Source of the DNA: Vanessa cardui | Taxonomy: Eukaryota > Arthropoda > Insecta > Lepidoptera > Nymphalidae | DNA length: 64,000 bases | Assembly (NCBI RefSeq): GCF_905220365.1 | Contig: NC_061126.1 | Span: forward strand, 186,001-250,000 | Direction: 5' to 3' | Shown: piece after piece, positions 23,811 to 37,007 of the stretch | How positions within the stretch are numbered: the first letter of the stretch is position 1 | Layout of the letters: every line of letters starts with the position of its first letter | Notes under the pieces: model-generated | The model's database searches: none | Seen by the model: only the letters and a program-made list of their open reading frames with translations | Told to the model about the DNA's origin: nothing | Translations under genes and position numbers: made by a program

Positions 23811-23957
23811 GTCCGCGGATCCGTTCGTCTACATTTTTGGAGTTGGTCGACAGATGCTGGGCATAAAGCTTACTCCGTACATAATTTCATCAAATTCAGT
23901 TTAGAGGTTTTGATGTGAAAGAGTAACAAACAGACAGAATCACTTTCGTAGTTATAA
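23811..23957 (+). repeat. dispersed repeat family D, + copy
   Basis: From actagttgccgtccgcggat through tcaaattcagtttagaggtt to acagacagaatcactttcgt. It is diverged from the copy at 15119 but has the same order of landmarks. Confidence 0.55.
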
Positions 23958-24190
23958 TCTTTACTAATATTATAAATTTGAAAGTAACTCTGTTTGTCTG
24001 CGAGTTACTTTTTCGCTATCAAACCTCTGAAACGAATTTCATGAAATTTGGTATGAAGCAAACCTGAACTGCAAGAAAGGGCTTCACTTTACTTCACTTC
24101 GCTTGCAAAGTAGCTAATGCTAATACTAACACATGAAAATCAATCCCCTAAAACGCGAGCGAAGCCGACTGTAAGTATTGGTATAGATTA
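23958..24190 (-). repeat. dispersed repeat family D, reverse copy
   Basis: The reverse complement shows the family order: a cgcttcgctcgcg-like start, tcctttcttgcagttcaggt-like middle and ataatattagtaaag end. It lies immediately tail-to-tail with the + copy ending at 23957. Confidence 0.55.
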
Positions 24191-25138
24191 TATTCGTTCT
24201 TCCGATTTGACCCTTTAGCTGCTTTTCCGATAGTGTTGGATTTGTCATTGTCTTCATGCTTGACCGTCGACAGCAAACTTTAATAAAGTAAAATTATCTT
24301 AACGCCCCCGTCATATATAAGTGGCTAATTTAAACAAAACACCGTAGGTATACTGCTGTCGTATCTAAATGTAATCTATATTTCAAAACCAGAAGTAACT
24401 GTTTATTATATTTAATTCGATTTCACAAAAGTGACAGCTGCAAACAGACTGTTCCTAAGCACGATATTATTAGATGGAACTAATAGCCTTGTTTGTCTTT
24501 CTACGATCGAATCACGCGAATCAAACTGAAACTTGATCTTAGACTAAGTTACTGGAAGACACTCGTAAAACAAATAATATAAATCAAGCAGTATTTTTTG
24601 TAATATCAAATAACCGGCTTTAAATTTTATTATTATCATGCCCAGTTTCAAACTCCAATGCTCAGCTGAGAATTGTTTATTTTTGACTGAATTGACTAGT
24701 CCGGTCATCACGTGTAACAGATGCATACAAATCTAAAGTGCACTCAAAACAAGTTCGGGATAGTCATGACTACAGTCATGAATAACAAATATATATTCTA
24801 AAATACTTGGCTAAAATATCGTTGAATTTTTTATCAGCAGTTGTTTGCATTGAAACGAGTGGCGGCCACGAGAGGCCACACGGGTCCTCAATTTATTGAA
24901 AGGGTAGTGCGTACGAACGCAGAGTCGTACAAAGCTTTTGAATTTCATTTTCAATTACTGTAGGCTTTCGGTTAGTTTAGGCAATAGATTGAATATTGTA
25001 ACAATTAATTACATACGGCAGGTTTATTAAAAGTGTATTCGCCTTATGAACGAATGCCTGCTGAGTTACTGTCGACGGTTCTTCTATGTCAAAAGCGTTT
25101 CGTTGTAATAAATATTAAATATGAAACAACATCACATA
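24191..25138. other. non-coding stretch
   Basis: Nothing recognised apart from a small GC-rich patch at about 24855-24920 (gagtggcggccacgagaggc). Confidence 0.35.
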
Positions 25139-25240
25139 TATTACTCTGATCCCAATATAAGTAGCTAAAGCACTTGTGTTATTGAAATTAGCAGTAACGA
25201 CGGTACCACAAACACCCAGACCCAAGATAATATAGAAAAC
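25139..25240 (-). repeat. SINE family C, 3' part (split copy)
   Basis: Reverse orientation. Matches 29785-29945 in reverse: tgatcccaatataagtagct to gacccaagataatatagaaa. The copy resumes at 26208 after a 967-bp insertion. Confidence 0.65.
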
Positions 25241-26207
25241 AACCCTGAAAAGCAGTAAATAAATTTTTATAAATAAAAAAAAACCGCCTTCAAAAATGAA
25301 CTAAAAAGAAAAAAATAATCAGTTACATCCATATCCAATTTACGATTTTTTAATCACCTCTCAAAGTCGGTGCCAAGTGCCAACATTGCTAATATATATA
25401 CATAATACATACATACAAAAACTAAATCTATTTATTGTATAGATGACACCATTAGACAAACCTTACTATCGATACAAATTAAATGATTTCAATATAGGAA
25501 TTTATTTACTTTGTTGGCACCGACTTCAAAAAATTTATTTACTGCTTTTCAGTGTTGTTTTGTTATTTATAATTACAATTGGTAGTGTTTGTCATTCACT
25601 TTATTATATTCAGTATATTTCGGCTTTCGATTCTAAACATAACTCAACGCCGTTTCAATAGGATGTGTACTGCAACTCAAATTAATAGTTACCTAAGTTA
25701 CAATAGCCTAATGTTAACTGCTCATCGCCTATTAGACAATACCACCATTTTTCCCGATGCAATGCCGTTAATCATTGAGGAGTTCTCTTGGTAGTCCACC
25801 ATCAGCTAGACTTCATCATAGGCATGTGTACTAACATCAATTGCTTGACGACTATCTTAAAGAAATAGAACTAAACCCGTAAAATAGTTACTTACTAATT
25901 GGTTCTGATTATCAGTTGTGGTCTTCATCATCAGTTCCACTTCATCAAACGTCACTTTTCGTGAGCATATGACCAAGGCACTTTGAATAAAACCGAAATC
26001 ACTATAGGTGTGCCTATAAAATTTGAGGAGTTCCCTCAATTTCTCCAGGATCCCATCATCAGATCCTGATCTTCTGACAATGGGACCACCTGTAAAACAT
26101 GCGCTTACAAACAAAAAAAGAATTGTCAAAATCGGCCCAGCCATCTTCGAGTAATTCGGAAACATACATAAAAAATAAAAAAAGGCCCCGACGAATTGAG
26201 TCGGTTA
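25241..26207. mobile_element. non-autonomous element inserted into SINE C
   Basis: It interrupts a SINE C copy. AAAAC is present at both edges (25236-25240 and 26208-26212) and may be the target duplication. Near its left end is aaaccgccttcaaaaatgaa, and it ends gacgaattgagtcggttaaa. This is the same terminal style as the composites at 6723 and 52517. It also carries an inverted pair, agtcggtgccaa (about 25365) and ttggcaccgact (about 25515), echoing their palindromes. Internal frames are not recognised as genes. Confidence 0.6.
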
Positions 26208-26312
26208 AAAACTAATGATAATCTACATCGAATCGGTCGATAATCGAACCCGGGACATCGGAGTGGCGTACCCATGAAAACCGTACACACCACACGACCA
26301 CGGATGTCGTCA
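26208..26312 (-). repeat. SINE family C, 5' tRNA-like head (split copy)
   Basis: In reverse complement the segment reads a tRNA-like head with A-box-like tggtcgtgtgg and B-box-like gggttcgattatc, then cgattcgatgtagattatca, continuing across the insertion to the part at 25139-25240. The gap-free continuation supports a single SINE cut in two. Confidence 0.6.
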
Positions 26313-27408
26313 ATTTGTAGTCAATTGTAGATGCCCAATAACCGATATCAATAATTCTTTGTTTAATTAAAAAAAACGTTTTACCGACTGACAATATTAA
26401 AAGTATAATATGTAACATTTCAAATAAAAACACATTTGCGTTATATGTTTTGGTGTGTATGAATTAGCTCCTAGTATTCAGCATAAGTATAGTGTTACAT
26501 AAACGATCACTCGCAGAGATAAGACTCGCACCTCACTTCACTCACCTCACTTCCGCCCATACTTTACACACGAGAACGTGCTAATTGCACTCAGCTTCAT
26601 CTTCACAACTGCGCGATTAATATCTCATTACATTATGTTCTTTATATAAAGTTAATTACGCGTGTATTAAGCTTGAAATAACACGATACTTCTGAATGAA
26701 ATAAAATACATTATTTATTATAATACAAAAACTTATACTTTTTTCAACTTGGAAGCCTCAAAAGTTCAACGGTACACGGGTTGCTTAGCGATGTGAAATT
26801 CACGGATTCGATCCCTTGGGCTTTTGTCCGACCCTTTTCATTCAAGTTTTACACTCCATTGGAGGAAAGGTAAGGTAACCTACACATCTGACCAATAACG
26901 CAAAATATTGCCTATAAGCCCTGTACACAAAGATTTCTTTTTAAATACGGATTTATCTTATATCTCTAACTGAGCTAAACAAATACAAAATACAATACCG
27001 AACTGTGACTTCTTAGTGGAGACGATATATTCTTGAATACGATATTTATGATAATGAAAGGAAACAAGTATTTAGGTAGCGTCTCAATCTGAGTCCGTTT
27101 TAGAAGTAAGGATTACAGATTCGCCGACCGATATCGAATTTCTTACACAATAATCTCTCCAAATCCGAAGACATGTGCGTTCGAGCGAAATAATGGAACC
27201 ACGTCGACTTACAGTTCATTAAATACATAATTATATTAAACTAGCGAAACCCGGCAGTGATTTAGTCTAAATTGATTTATTTCTGATCAAATGTAGTTGA
27301 GTTGTCTGGTAACAAAATGAACTGTAGGTTATAATAGAAGACTAGAATATATTTTATAGAATATGTTTTCAAATATTATGAATAATGAAAGATTTTTTAT
27401 AGTTGTAG
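26313..27408. other. non-coding stretch, possible further SINE remnant
   Basis: Around 26755-26935 a B-box-like ggattcgatccc follows a GC-richer head, which could be an old tRNA-derived SINE, but there is no second copy in the window. The rest is unassigned. Confidence 0.25.
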
Positions 27409-27428
27409 AGTGTGTGTGTGTGTGTGTA
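27409..27428 (+). repeat. short (TG)n microsatellite
   Basis: About ten uninterrupted TG units followed by TATA. Confidence 0.85.
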
Positions 27429-28293
27429 TATAATAAGATACCGGAAAATACAATCTTGCCATTTAAGATATTTAAAAATATTATGAATACTAAATTAATA
27501 ATATAATTTACTGTTGGAACAAATAAAACGTCTGTATATTTTCCTAAATTGTCAAGTCAGGTCAAATATTAACAATTCAAAAATTTTTTATTGTAAAGTT
27601 GAAAAAATATATTTAATTTTATTTATCCAAAGTTCTTCAATATGTACAGTTCCTTCTGAATATCTGTACAAAAAATCATAAAATAATAAAATCATTACCG
27701 ATCCTAGGTAGGTCAGTGGATAAAAAACCTATATAATTGAAAAGATTACGTCTTTTTTGCTAGATCGCATATCCACCTGCGTAGAGTATAAATAAAAAAA
27801 AACAAGCATGTTCCCCGAAACACTCCTGGAGTGTTTGAACTTTGAACTCTTGGGTGGATTTGCATCTCCCAAAAAGCGGAACGAAGTTTTGCTGCAGTTT
27901 TTACTCAGGTGATTTTGCAAAAAGCTCAATACTAGCAATTAAAGTTAATAAATAATGACATCTGATTTAATAATTCTTATGTGTCTGTCTATACAAATTT
28001 TTAACATATAATCACTCCTTATAACCTCATAGGGATTTAACACACGAATTTAATAATATGCGTTACACGGGATTTCGTTTTCGGAGATATTACAAAGCTT
28101 CACATCTGTCCGGAGCAGACTCCAGTCGAGACAAGAGCGAACGTTATGAATTCAAACAACCTTCCGAGGATTGCTTTTATGTGACATTACTATAATTGGC
28201 CATTTAACATTTGCCTAAAATATATAGGCATTTAACTAAAAATACAGTAAAACACCGACAAGGCCTCGTAATTTTACAAGATTATATTGAATT
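27429..28293. other. non-coding stretch, nothing recognised
   Basis: No assignment. The minus-strand frame at 27729-27938 is not recognised. Confidence 0.4.
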
Positions 28294-28600
28294 GAGCCGA
28301 AATGGCCCAGTGGTTAGAACGCGTGCATCTTAACCAATGATTTCGGGTTCAAACCCAGGCAAGCACCACTATATATATGTGCTTAATTTGTGTTTTTAAT
28401 TTGTCTCGAACTCGGTGGCGAAGGAAAAAGTCGTGAGGAAACCTGGGCCTAATTTCATAGAAATTCTGCCAAATGTTTATTCCACCAAACCGCATTGGAA
28501 CAGCGTGATGAAATATGTTCCAAACCATCCCTCAAAGGTAGAGGAGGCCTTAGCCCAGCACTGGGAAATTTACAAGGTCTTATTGTTATTGTTGTTGTTT
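28294..28600 (+). repeat. tRNA-derived SINE family A
   Basis: Full-length copy: head gagccgaaatggcccagtgg, B-box-like ggttcaaaccc, the caccactatatatatgtgct middle variant and a TTG-type tail. The open frames inside, on both strands, are incidental to the SINE. Confidence 0.8.
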
Positions 28601-29784
28601 TGTAGACGTCATCGGTAGAAAAAAAAGTGGAGAACACCCGTACAACGTATTACGTACTAAATAACTCATAACAAATTCATATAAATAAGGTATAATCATA
28701 TCGTTAACAATCACAGTTACGGCTTAAACTTTAAACTAAATATAATTTCATCAATATTTGTAGGCACAGTAATCGCATTATTAATAATGATATTAAACAT
28801 ACGAACGTCAATTAATTAGCTAAACGTAACAGGATACAGCGGCTCGCGGTCGTAATGTTGTTTCAATTGAAACGTAGCTATGTTTCAAACTAATGCTATC
28901 GCGATAAAGACTTGTTACTGCGGTACTAACGACGCGTTGTGATAGCGATTCAATAACGGATCCCCTAATTTGAATTATTGTAATGTGGATAAATTGAATT
29001 CACAAATGTATATGCGACCCAGCATTGTCATATTAGTAACGCAACTTCATAGAAATTACATTTCCGATTACAATGGCGTCACTAGGCATCAATAAAAATA
29101 ATAATAAAAAAGCTTTTGCATCCATTTTTAAGAGATCAAGCAGTTAGAAGCCAGTTGATAAAAATTTTGCATTCGAAGAGACAGTAGCTGTAAAAATGAT
29201 GAATCTTATATTTTGATATATCTTATATCTATTTAAATTAAATTTATGTATTATATACCTCGAAATAAGCATGACTTTATAGTTATAACATTATATCAAC
29301 TCAATAAGACTGACAGTGACTGACAGCTGACTGTGAAGTTACAACCTAAGCCTGTGGGATTAGCAGGATGATATTTTACACATAAGTTCTTAATATAACG
29401 TTGGCCTAAGTCACCCCTAAAAAGGGGTTCGACTGTTTTGAATTTATAGGTAGGCAATATGTAATTATACGCAAATTAGATCCTAAAATTATTAACGTAT
29501 ACCTCACAATATTTTTATTACATTTTTTAGAAAGATAGACCAGACAATGGACAAGTTATCATAACCTTCGCCCACACTACTTTCATTGTATACATATATT
29601 ATATGCTTTTGCATAGCACGTCTTCATTGCGTTGCTAACCCCGGCATCTAAAATCCTTTAATTGCATTCACCCTTAAAATTAAAATCTAGCAACATTTTA
29701 TATCTGAATTTGGCGGAAGAATAATTATATTAAGTCTATGATACCTTTACAAACAAGTCGAAGAGATATACGATATAGATAGAT
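28601..29784. other. non-coding stretch with possible regulatory patch
   Basis: Around 28800-28990 there are TAATTAG cores and CpG-rich words (cagcggctcgcggtcgtaat, actaacgacgcgttgtgata). The rest is AT-rich and unassigned. Confidence 0.3.
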
Positions 29785-29945
29785 AGAGGTCGCGGGTTCG
29801 ATGCCGGCTAAGTCGCTGTAGAAAAAGATCATTAGTTTTCTATGTTATCTTGGGTCTGGGTGTCTGTGGTACCCTCGTTACTTCTGATTGTTCATAACGC
29901 AAGTGCTTTAGCTACTTACATTGGGATCAGAGTAATGTATGTATC
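29785..29945 (+). repeat. SINE family C, head-truncated
   Basis: Starts at B-box-like gggttcgatgcc and continues agttttctatgttatcttgg, gtctgggtgtctgtggtacc, cttacattgggatcagagta. It matches the reverse copy at 25139-25240. Confidence 0.65.
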
Positions 29946-31093
29946 TAATTCATTTTATATTATATTAAAAAGTATATAGTCTTTTTATAATAAGTAAAAA
30001 CCTCTAACGGTAAACCTGACACTTGAAGCAAGTATCATATTTGAGTTAGCTGTAATTTCGGTACTCATGAAACGATTAAATTACCAATAATACGACCCAA
30101 ATCCTTTTCTCTTAATATATATGTATAATCATTCGCATCAATCGGAAGCGTGCTTAGCTTCCAGTACTTTATTTATCCAAGAATTTCAACGAATTGAATC
30201 TCAAACGTACGAGAACCCTCTTAACAATTGGACAACAAGGCTTATTCAATTGGAGCTAATTATTTATGCATGATTCTTTATTTGAATTTTCCGAATGTTC
30301 TCGCTACTTTCATGGATATAGTATACTTTTATGGATGTGTTTGTATCGCTTGATGTGTGAGTGAGTCGATGTCATACGGATACATGTGATACAGGCTTAG
30401 ATGTTAGATATTATAAAAGTAACTTATCATTTATAAATAATTTAAGACATAAAAAAAAATGATACAAGATGCAGAATTATTTAATAAATATTGTACTATA
30501 ATTATGATCATATAATTTTATGGCATAGACTTCTCGGTTTCGTTTATGTTGCATCGTGGAGCTTTAATGAAACATTAGAACAACAGATTACTTTTTATAA
30601 AACTCTACATACTCGTAATATCGTGGATCCTGCCTTGTTTTGACATTTACATATAAAATCAATATTTTTATTCTAAATATCGTAAAAAGGGTTTCGTATG
30701 TAAACAAATCAGCTGGCCCAGCAGATTGTTTTATAAAAGAATATGAATATATAGTTTTCAATAGTCACCGAAGTTACAGTCAAAATTAGCCATGAATTCA
30801 ATATACATACAAACTACACTTGCTTCTTGTACTTTTACTGTTACTCTGTACTTATTTGCACGGTATACTTTTTAATCCTTTGAATTCTAGTGAAAGATAC
30901 TGAAAGAGATTACTTTTTTCTTATTAATAAAATTCTTTTGCAGTCGAAGGAGTAACATATTTTTTCTTTAGATCGGCCTGAAAGAGATATTTTTTTTCTC
31001 GCAGTGTGTTATCTTGTATAAAGTGGAAAATGTTAACCCATCTTTCATTTTTCATATAAGCGTCTTTTAAAACAAATGTAGGTATTGAAATTT
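29946..31093. other. non-coding stretch, nothing recognised
   Basis: AT-rich and without assignment. Confidence 0.4.
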
Positions 31094-31412
31094 GAAACCG
31101 TGGAGTCGAGATGGCTCAGTGTTAGAACACGTGCATCTTAACCGATGATTTCGAGTTCAAACCCAGGTAAGCACCACTATATGTATGTGCTTAATTTGTG
31201 TTTATAATTCATCCCGTGCTCGGCGGTGAAGGAAAACATCGTGAGGAAACCTGCATGTGTCTAATTTCATCGAAATTCTGTCACATGTGCATTCTACCAA
31301 CCCGCATTGGAACAGCGTGGTGGAATATGTTCCAAACCCTCCCCTTAATGGGAGAGGAGGCCATTAGCCCAGCAGTGGGAAATTTATAGGCTGTTACTTT
31401 TACTTTTTTTTT
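31094..31412 (+). repeat. tRNA-derived SINE family A with target duplication
   Basis: Full copy with a TTACTTT-type tail. ATTGAAATTT is repeated on both sides (31084-31093 and 31413-31422). The A-box region has lost one base (tggctcagtgtt). Confidence 0.85.
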
Positions 31413-31433
31413 ATTGAAATTTATGCAATAAAA

Positions 31434-31605
31434 CTAGTAGTCGCCCGTGGCTTCGCTTGAATTTTAGGGTGTTGGTTGTCATGTGTCAGGTAAAAAAAGT
31501 AGCCCTATGCCCTTTCTTGGGTTCAAGCTTCCTACCAAATTTCATCAAATTCGGTTCAGCGGTTTGGTTGTAAAGGAGCAACATATAATATTAATATAGA
31601 TAACA
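31434..31605 (+). repeat. dispersed repeat family D
   Basis: actagtagtcgcccgtggct at the start, ggtgttggttgtcatgtgtc and aattcggttcagcggtttgg inside, ending ataatattaatatagat. Close to the copy at 15119. Confidence 0.65.
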
Positions 31606-33910
31606 AAATTGTTGAAATTTTTACAAAAATTATAAGAAATATGTAGTTGTCGTTATGGAGTATAAATTACTTTGTGTATTGAGTCTAAATGTATAGAAAA
31701 TACACAGTATTTGCTTCGAGCACAGCAATATCCATCTGCAGTGAACTAGAACACTATTAATCTGAACAGCAAATAGACCTCGTCCGCGCCTCATGTGTAA
31801 TAAAATAATCGAGAATGTACATTCGTATAATTCAAACGCAAACGCGACGCCACTATTTCATTACAATTTGTATTGCAAATACGCTTCTGCGAAAAAGTAC
31901 AAACTATAATTTTAAAATATGTAACATACAATTGCCAACTGATCTTAGTATGTGCAAACACAAATACACTCTGTATTGAAGACTTCTACTCAAGAAGAAG
32001 AAAACTACACCATTTTATTTTCTGACCGAAAATTCGAACAAGAGATACAATACTTACAGCCTTGTTAACTGTAATAGACCAGAGAGGATTTCTTTTTGGA
32101 ATGCTAGAGCGTCAGCCTATACTATACGAATATAGTTTCTAAATTAAATGTATATTATATTCCATATATTAGGATGGATTCAGTTGGTCAAATTCGTTAC
32201 ATTCTGTATGACGTTTGTGTGTTTAGTTCACTCGCTAAATATTATCAGTCGCTTTAAAAAGCTCATTTTGCGAATCTCACTCGAGTGTAATCACGAGGTG
32301 AAAACATAAATCACTGTCGTCTCGAGGACGCGGTTGTGTCTTATATTTGTGGACACTCGAATTACGTGAAATTTCAGAGCGTGAAGTTAGTACCGAGTTG
32401 AAGCGTACTTACTGTATATTAGACGTATTTTGAAACGTATTTGATTTCAATGCTCGGTTAGAGATTAATAGACCGGAATAATATATTATGAGTCATGAGA
32501 CTTTAACTGCCTTATTGGTCTAGCAGCTAGTCTAAAGGGCTTCTTATATCATGGTCAGGCCAAGAACTAGCCAAGTCAGACCTTAGTCTAAAATATATTA
32601 TTCTAAGTTATAATTCATTTTAGGAAGGATAATGGAACTTGGCACCCATTTAGATCTCACTTCTTTTGTCGTTGAAGTCAACAACCAAGGTGTATTTCAT
32701 AATATTGAACTTGGCTCTCATTTTACATTTATGTTTTTGATGGGATAAAATTTTCAACATTCATTTCTCATGAGAAAAGAAAGTGGTATAAAATTCTCGT
32801 GCCTCAGATAGCACCTAAGTGTGGTGTGTGTGTGTGATTTTGTCAGATTTTCGCCATTTATACCATTAGATTTTAGTTAGTTAGTAGTAAGCAGGTTTTA
32901 GTTAGTTTTAGTTTAGCGCAATTGCTCATTGAAGGTTGCTGAATGGCCGTTATGGAAAATTATGGGGGAAAGTGTCATCCTCATCATATCTCCTAAGTAT
33001 GTAGTTACACTTACTCATACAACCGTAATCAATACAAACTACTGACGTGGCGATGAGCGAGTTCTTCGAAAGTACTGCGTAATATAACGGCATTGATGTC
33101 TAGAATTAATGATAGCTTAACAATTAATGGACATGCAGTAATGGCTGAACCGCGTTAATCTGCCAATCCCGACGGCCGACGTAATTGATTGATTACTTGA
33201 CTGAAGGACGATTTGTGTTTAGTTCGGGATAGTTATTGCACCCTCAGTCGCTTTCAATCGCAAACATCAGCGGTGGGCTTCTTTTTCAGTTCATTCACAG
33301 TTCACAATCAAAGCCAGAATACTTTAATTTCCAATAATACATTAACCTAATATATATTCATTAGATATTGCATGTTTGTAACGTATTTTTTTTATAAGAA
33401 ACTGCTCGTAAAGACCTCGGACAATCAGATGAGAAAAGATATTGTACTATTTTATCATTGCCCATTCATTAGAGACATGTATACATTTCATAAGTATAAA
33501 AGTATATAATATTATATAAAGTTATTTATATTATTTGCATTGTGTGTGTACTTAAGATTCAGCATTAGTTGTAACAGTCCTAATAAAATGTGGAAATTTA
33601 AAATATGAAGGTACAGCTAGCTTTACATAAAATTTGAATAAAACATTTTGGGATATAACGGTTATTCTTCAATTCTTAAGCAGACAAGAGAAGTAGGGGC
33701 GGCTTATTATCATTAATCGCAGTTTCATTTGAATTGAGAGGTCCATTAAAGGCAAAGTTGAATAGCAGCCTAGTAAATGGACTCCGATATCCTCCTTTGC
33801 TCGTTAATAAACGAAAGGCGACTGAAAATATTGTTCACTCGGACGTAATTGGTAGACGCTGGCTAAGAAAATTACTATAAAATTTAGATTCATTTCCTAT
33901 TTAATTTATT
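31606..33910. other. non-coding stretch with possible regulatory patch
   Basis: No genes recognised. Around 33130-33270 a block with gtaattgattgattacttga and CpG-rich words resembles homeodomain/Exd-type enhancer sequence. A short TG run lies at about 32823-32836. Confidence 0.3.
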
Positions 33911-34219
33911 GAGCCGAGATGACTCAATGGTTAGAACGTGTGCATCTTAACCGATAATTGCGGGTTCAAACCCAGGCAAGCACCACTGAATATTCATGTG
34001 CTTTATTTGTGTTCATAATTCCTCTCGTGCTCGGCGGAGAAAAAAAACATCGTAGGAAACCTGCATTTGTCTAATTTCATAGAAATTCTGCCATACATGC
34101 ATTCTACCAACCTGCATTGGAACAGCGTAGGGGAATATGTTCTAAAACCTTTTCCACAAAGGGAGAGGAGGATTTAGCCCAGCAGAGGTAAATTTACAGG
34201 CTGTTGTTGTTTGTTTTTG
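33911..34219 (+). repeat. tRNA-derived SINE family A with target duplication
   Basis: Full copy with a TTG-type tail. TAATTTAT is repeated at 33902-33909 and 34220-34227. The A box has two changes (tgactcaatgg). Confidence 0.8.
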
Positions 34220-34227
34220 TAATTTAT

Positions 34228-34940
34228 GTTGTTTGTTTTTGTAAATTATTAACTCATTTTGTGCACATGTATAAAATATATTCCATGAGTAATTTGCTAA
34301 AATTGGTTGCTTCAACTATTAATTGGTCCAGTGGTGAAATTATAAACTACATAATATCTTGAAGTCCTCAGATAAAATCTTTTGTCAGGCCATACATAAC
34401 ATCATTATATTGTCTGTTTAAAAAGGTTTCAGCGACTGTCCAGAGTTTGGAAGATAACAGTGATTACACTACTACACCTAAAAATAGTATTCAAGTGGAG
34501 TAAAAACAGTATTCTTGAAATTAGGAAGTGAGGGAATAGAGTGCCCGTGTGCCTTTTGCGAACTTGGATACTTCGCTACGAATTGCTTTACTTCTTGATG
34601 GTGTTTTTAAATCAACGTGTACCTGGCGTTATGGCGAAACTTATTTACGGGCAATAAAATGTTTCAACAATATAAAACCTTTGTTATAGGTTTAGTTTAA
34701 TTCAATCTGTTAGGATATCCTCAGCGTTACGTTTTGTTCCCGTTTGCTATCAGTTCATTTACATTGTCGTTTTGTAATTATCATCATTTGGGTAAATATT
34801 ATGACCAAACCGAATATCTGTTAGCTTGTATATATTTATCCAATAATAGTCTTAATACTCATATGCAATATTTGTATGGTCATATTTCAAATGTTATAAT
34901 ATATTTATAATAATAATTCCTTTAATCAATAAAATGCAAT
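34228..34940. other. non-coding stretch, nothing recognised
   Basis: No assignment. Confidence 0.4.
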
Positions 34941-34952
34941 AGATTTACCTAT

Positions 34953-35273
34953 GAGTTGGGATGGCCCAGTGGTTAGAAGGCGTGCAATTTAACCAATGAT
35001 TTTGAGTTCAAACCCAGGCAAGCACTACTATATATATCTGCTTAATTCGTATTTATAATTCATCTCGTGCTCGGCGGTACAGGAAAACATCGTGAGTAAA
35101 TCTGCATGTGTTTTATTTCATCGAAGTTGTGCCACATGTGCATTCCATCAACCCGCATTGGAACAGCGTGGTGCAATAGTTTCCAAACCCTCTCCTTAAT
35201 GGGAGAGGAGGCCTTAGCCCAGCAGTGCGAAATTTACAGGTTGTTAGTTACTTTACTTTTTTTTACTTTACTT
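34953..35273 (+). repeat. tRNA-derived SINE family A with target duplication
   Basis: Full copy with a TTACTTT-type tail. A 12-bp flanking repeat AGATTTAYCTAT, with one mismatch, lies at 34941-34952 and 35274-35285. Confidence 0.85.
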
Positions 35274-35285
35274 AGATTTATCTAT

Positions 35286-35788
35286 TCATAATTATTATGT
35301 AAGACTGTTTTATTTTTCGTGTAAGGCTGCAGCCATATTTGTGTTACAATTCATTCAATACCACAGAATTCAACACACTTGTGTGGCTTCAAATCAATAT
35401 GACGGCTGGATTTAAAAAATTAGAAAGTGATCGTATAAAGAGCCCCACTCATTTCCATCGTTATGGCAAATAAATAAACTACGTTGTAGAATAATAATAT
35501 ATTGTATAATGTAAAACCATTTAGTTAAATTCTGTTTAATATTTTTACGGGAACCGCTGACGCATTTTATATTAGTACGTGATGCGAATATTTAGCAGAG
35601 CCTTGTTTGTTATATCCATTCTTTCATCATCCAGAAATTAAATTTCATCATCGAATTAAGGTTTAACACACAAAATGGCGCAAGAGTCGTTTGACTACCG
35701 ATTTATCACAAAAATGTTGTTGTAAGTTGATTTTATTAGTATTAAGTTGTAAATAAGGTTAAGTATTATGATGAGCAGTATATATGTC
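35286..35788. other. non-coding stretch, nothing recognised
   Basis: No assignment. Confidence 0.4.
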
Positions 35789-36107
35789 TACAAGAGCTGA
35801 GTGGTTAGAACGCGTGCATCTTAACCGATGATTGCGGGTTGAAACCCAGGCAAGCACCACTATATATATGTGCTTAAGTTGTGTTTATAATTCATCTCGT
35901 GCTCGGCGGTGAAGAAAAACATCGTGTGGAAACCTGCATGTGCGTAATTTCATCGAAATTCTGCCACATTTGCATTCCACCAACCCGCATTGGAACAGCG
36001 TGGTGGAATATGTTCCAAACCCTCTCCTTAATGACAGAGGAGGACTTATCCCAGCAGTGGGAAATTTACAGGCTGTTACTTTCCTACTTTACTTTACTTT
36101 TTTACTT
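35789..36107 (+). repeat. tRNA-derived SINE family A, head damaged
   Basis: The A-box segment is shortened (caagagctgagtggttagaa) but the B-box region and body are intact. It has a TTACTTT-type tail. Flanking tatatatgt-like sequence may be a target duplication. Confidence 0.75.
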
Positions 36108-36587
36108 CATATATGTGTATATAATTCAATAATAAATTAATACAAAATGCTAAATATATCTCTAGTTTCCAGAAGGCAAATTTCAGCACACGTGGAACTT
36201 GGAACAAATTTTATATTTATATAAAAGGCTTTGTAAGGTACGCTGCTTAACTTGTAAAAGAGACATACATCCACGTACGTTCAATGGAGTGTATCAGATC
36301 CTGTGCGCTAAAATATATCGTAGTTGTCTAGTCTCCCTTGAAGGCGAAATTATTCTCGAGGATATCACCATTATTAAAAAAATATATTTTATAAACGACA
36401 TTAAAATTGATAAAATAATATTGTAAAACATTTATTTTTGTTTGTTATTATTTTCAATACAAATGGGTTTCCAAAAATTGAAATCAACGGGTTGATCGGG
36501 ACTGGTTTGAAATCTAATTGTAAGATCCAGCCTCACTATGAGTTCGTGTATATATGTATAAGATAAGATACACTTTGTAAGATAAGG
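36108..36587. other. non-coding stretch, nothing recognised
   Basis: The + strand frame at 36199-36426 is not recognised and its 3' half is low-complexity. Confidence 0.35.
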
Positions 36588-36772
36588 TTTGATAAGGCGT
36601 TGTGCAAGCACATCTCAATAGGTACCACCCATTCATCATATTTTATCGTCAACAGCAGTGCATATTTATTTTTATTGCGTGCCAATTTAAACTATGAGTG
36701 AGCCAGTGTACGTACAAGGGAAATGAAATTGAACTTCCTAACGTTGGCGGCGCCTTAACAATATAAAAAATG
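36588..36772 (+). repeat. SINE-like repeat family B, degraded
   Basis: Landmarks gcgttgtgcaagcacatctc, ataggtaccacccattcatc and atgagtgagccagtgtacgt remain in family order, with many substitutions and losses. Confidence 0.55.
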
Positions 36773-37007
36773 ATACAAACTACAATGTAATTAGATTTTT
36801 TCTTGCACTCTATTGTTACATTTGTCATCTCAACCACAGTGAGACATTTAGAGCTCGAGCGCTCTTCATATTAATGCACACCGATAATTTAGCTTAAAGC
36901 ATCATGCGCATCTACGAGAGTGACTATGCACTCAATGAAAATGTACAAAAATAATATGGCTAACACCATTGCATATAAGAGTTAGAATCTAATTTTGTGT
37001 CAGTTAA

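Noticed and set aside
25857..26165. 102-residue minus-strand frame starting MFPNYSKMAG
   Set aside because: It lies wholly inside the non-autonomous element inserted into SINE C. Its hydrophobic stretch derives from the repeat.
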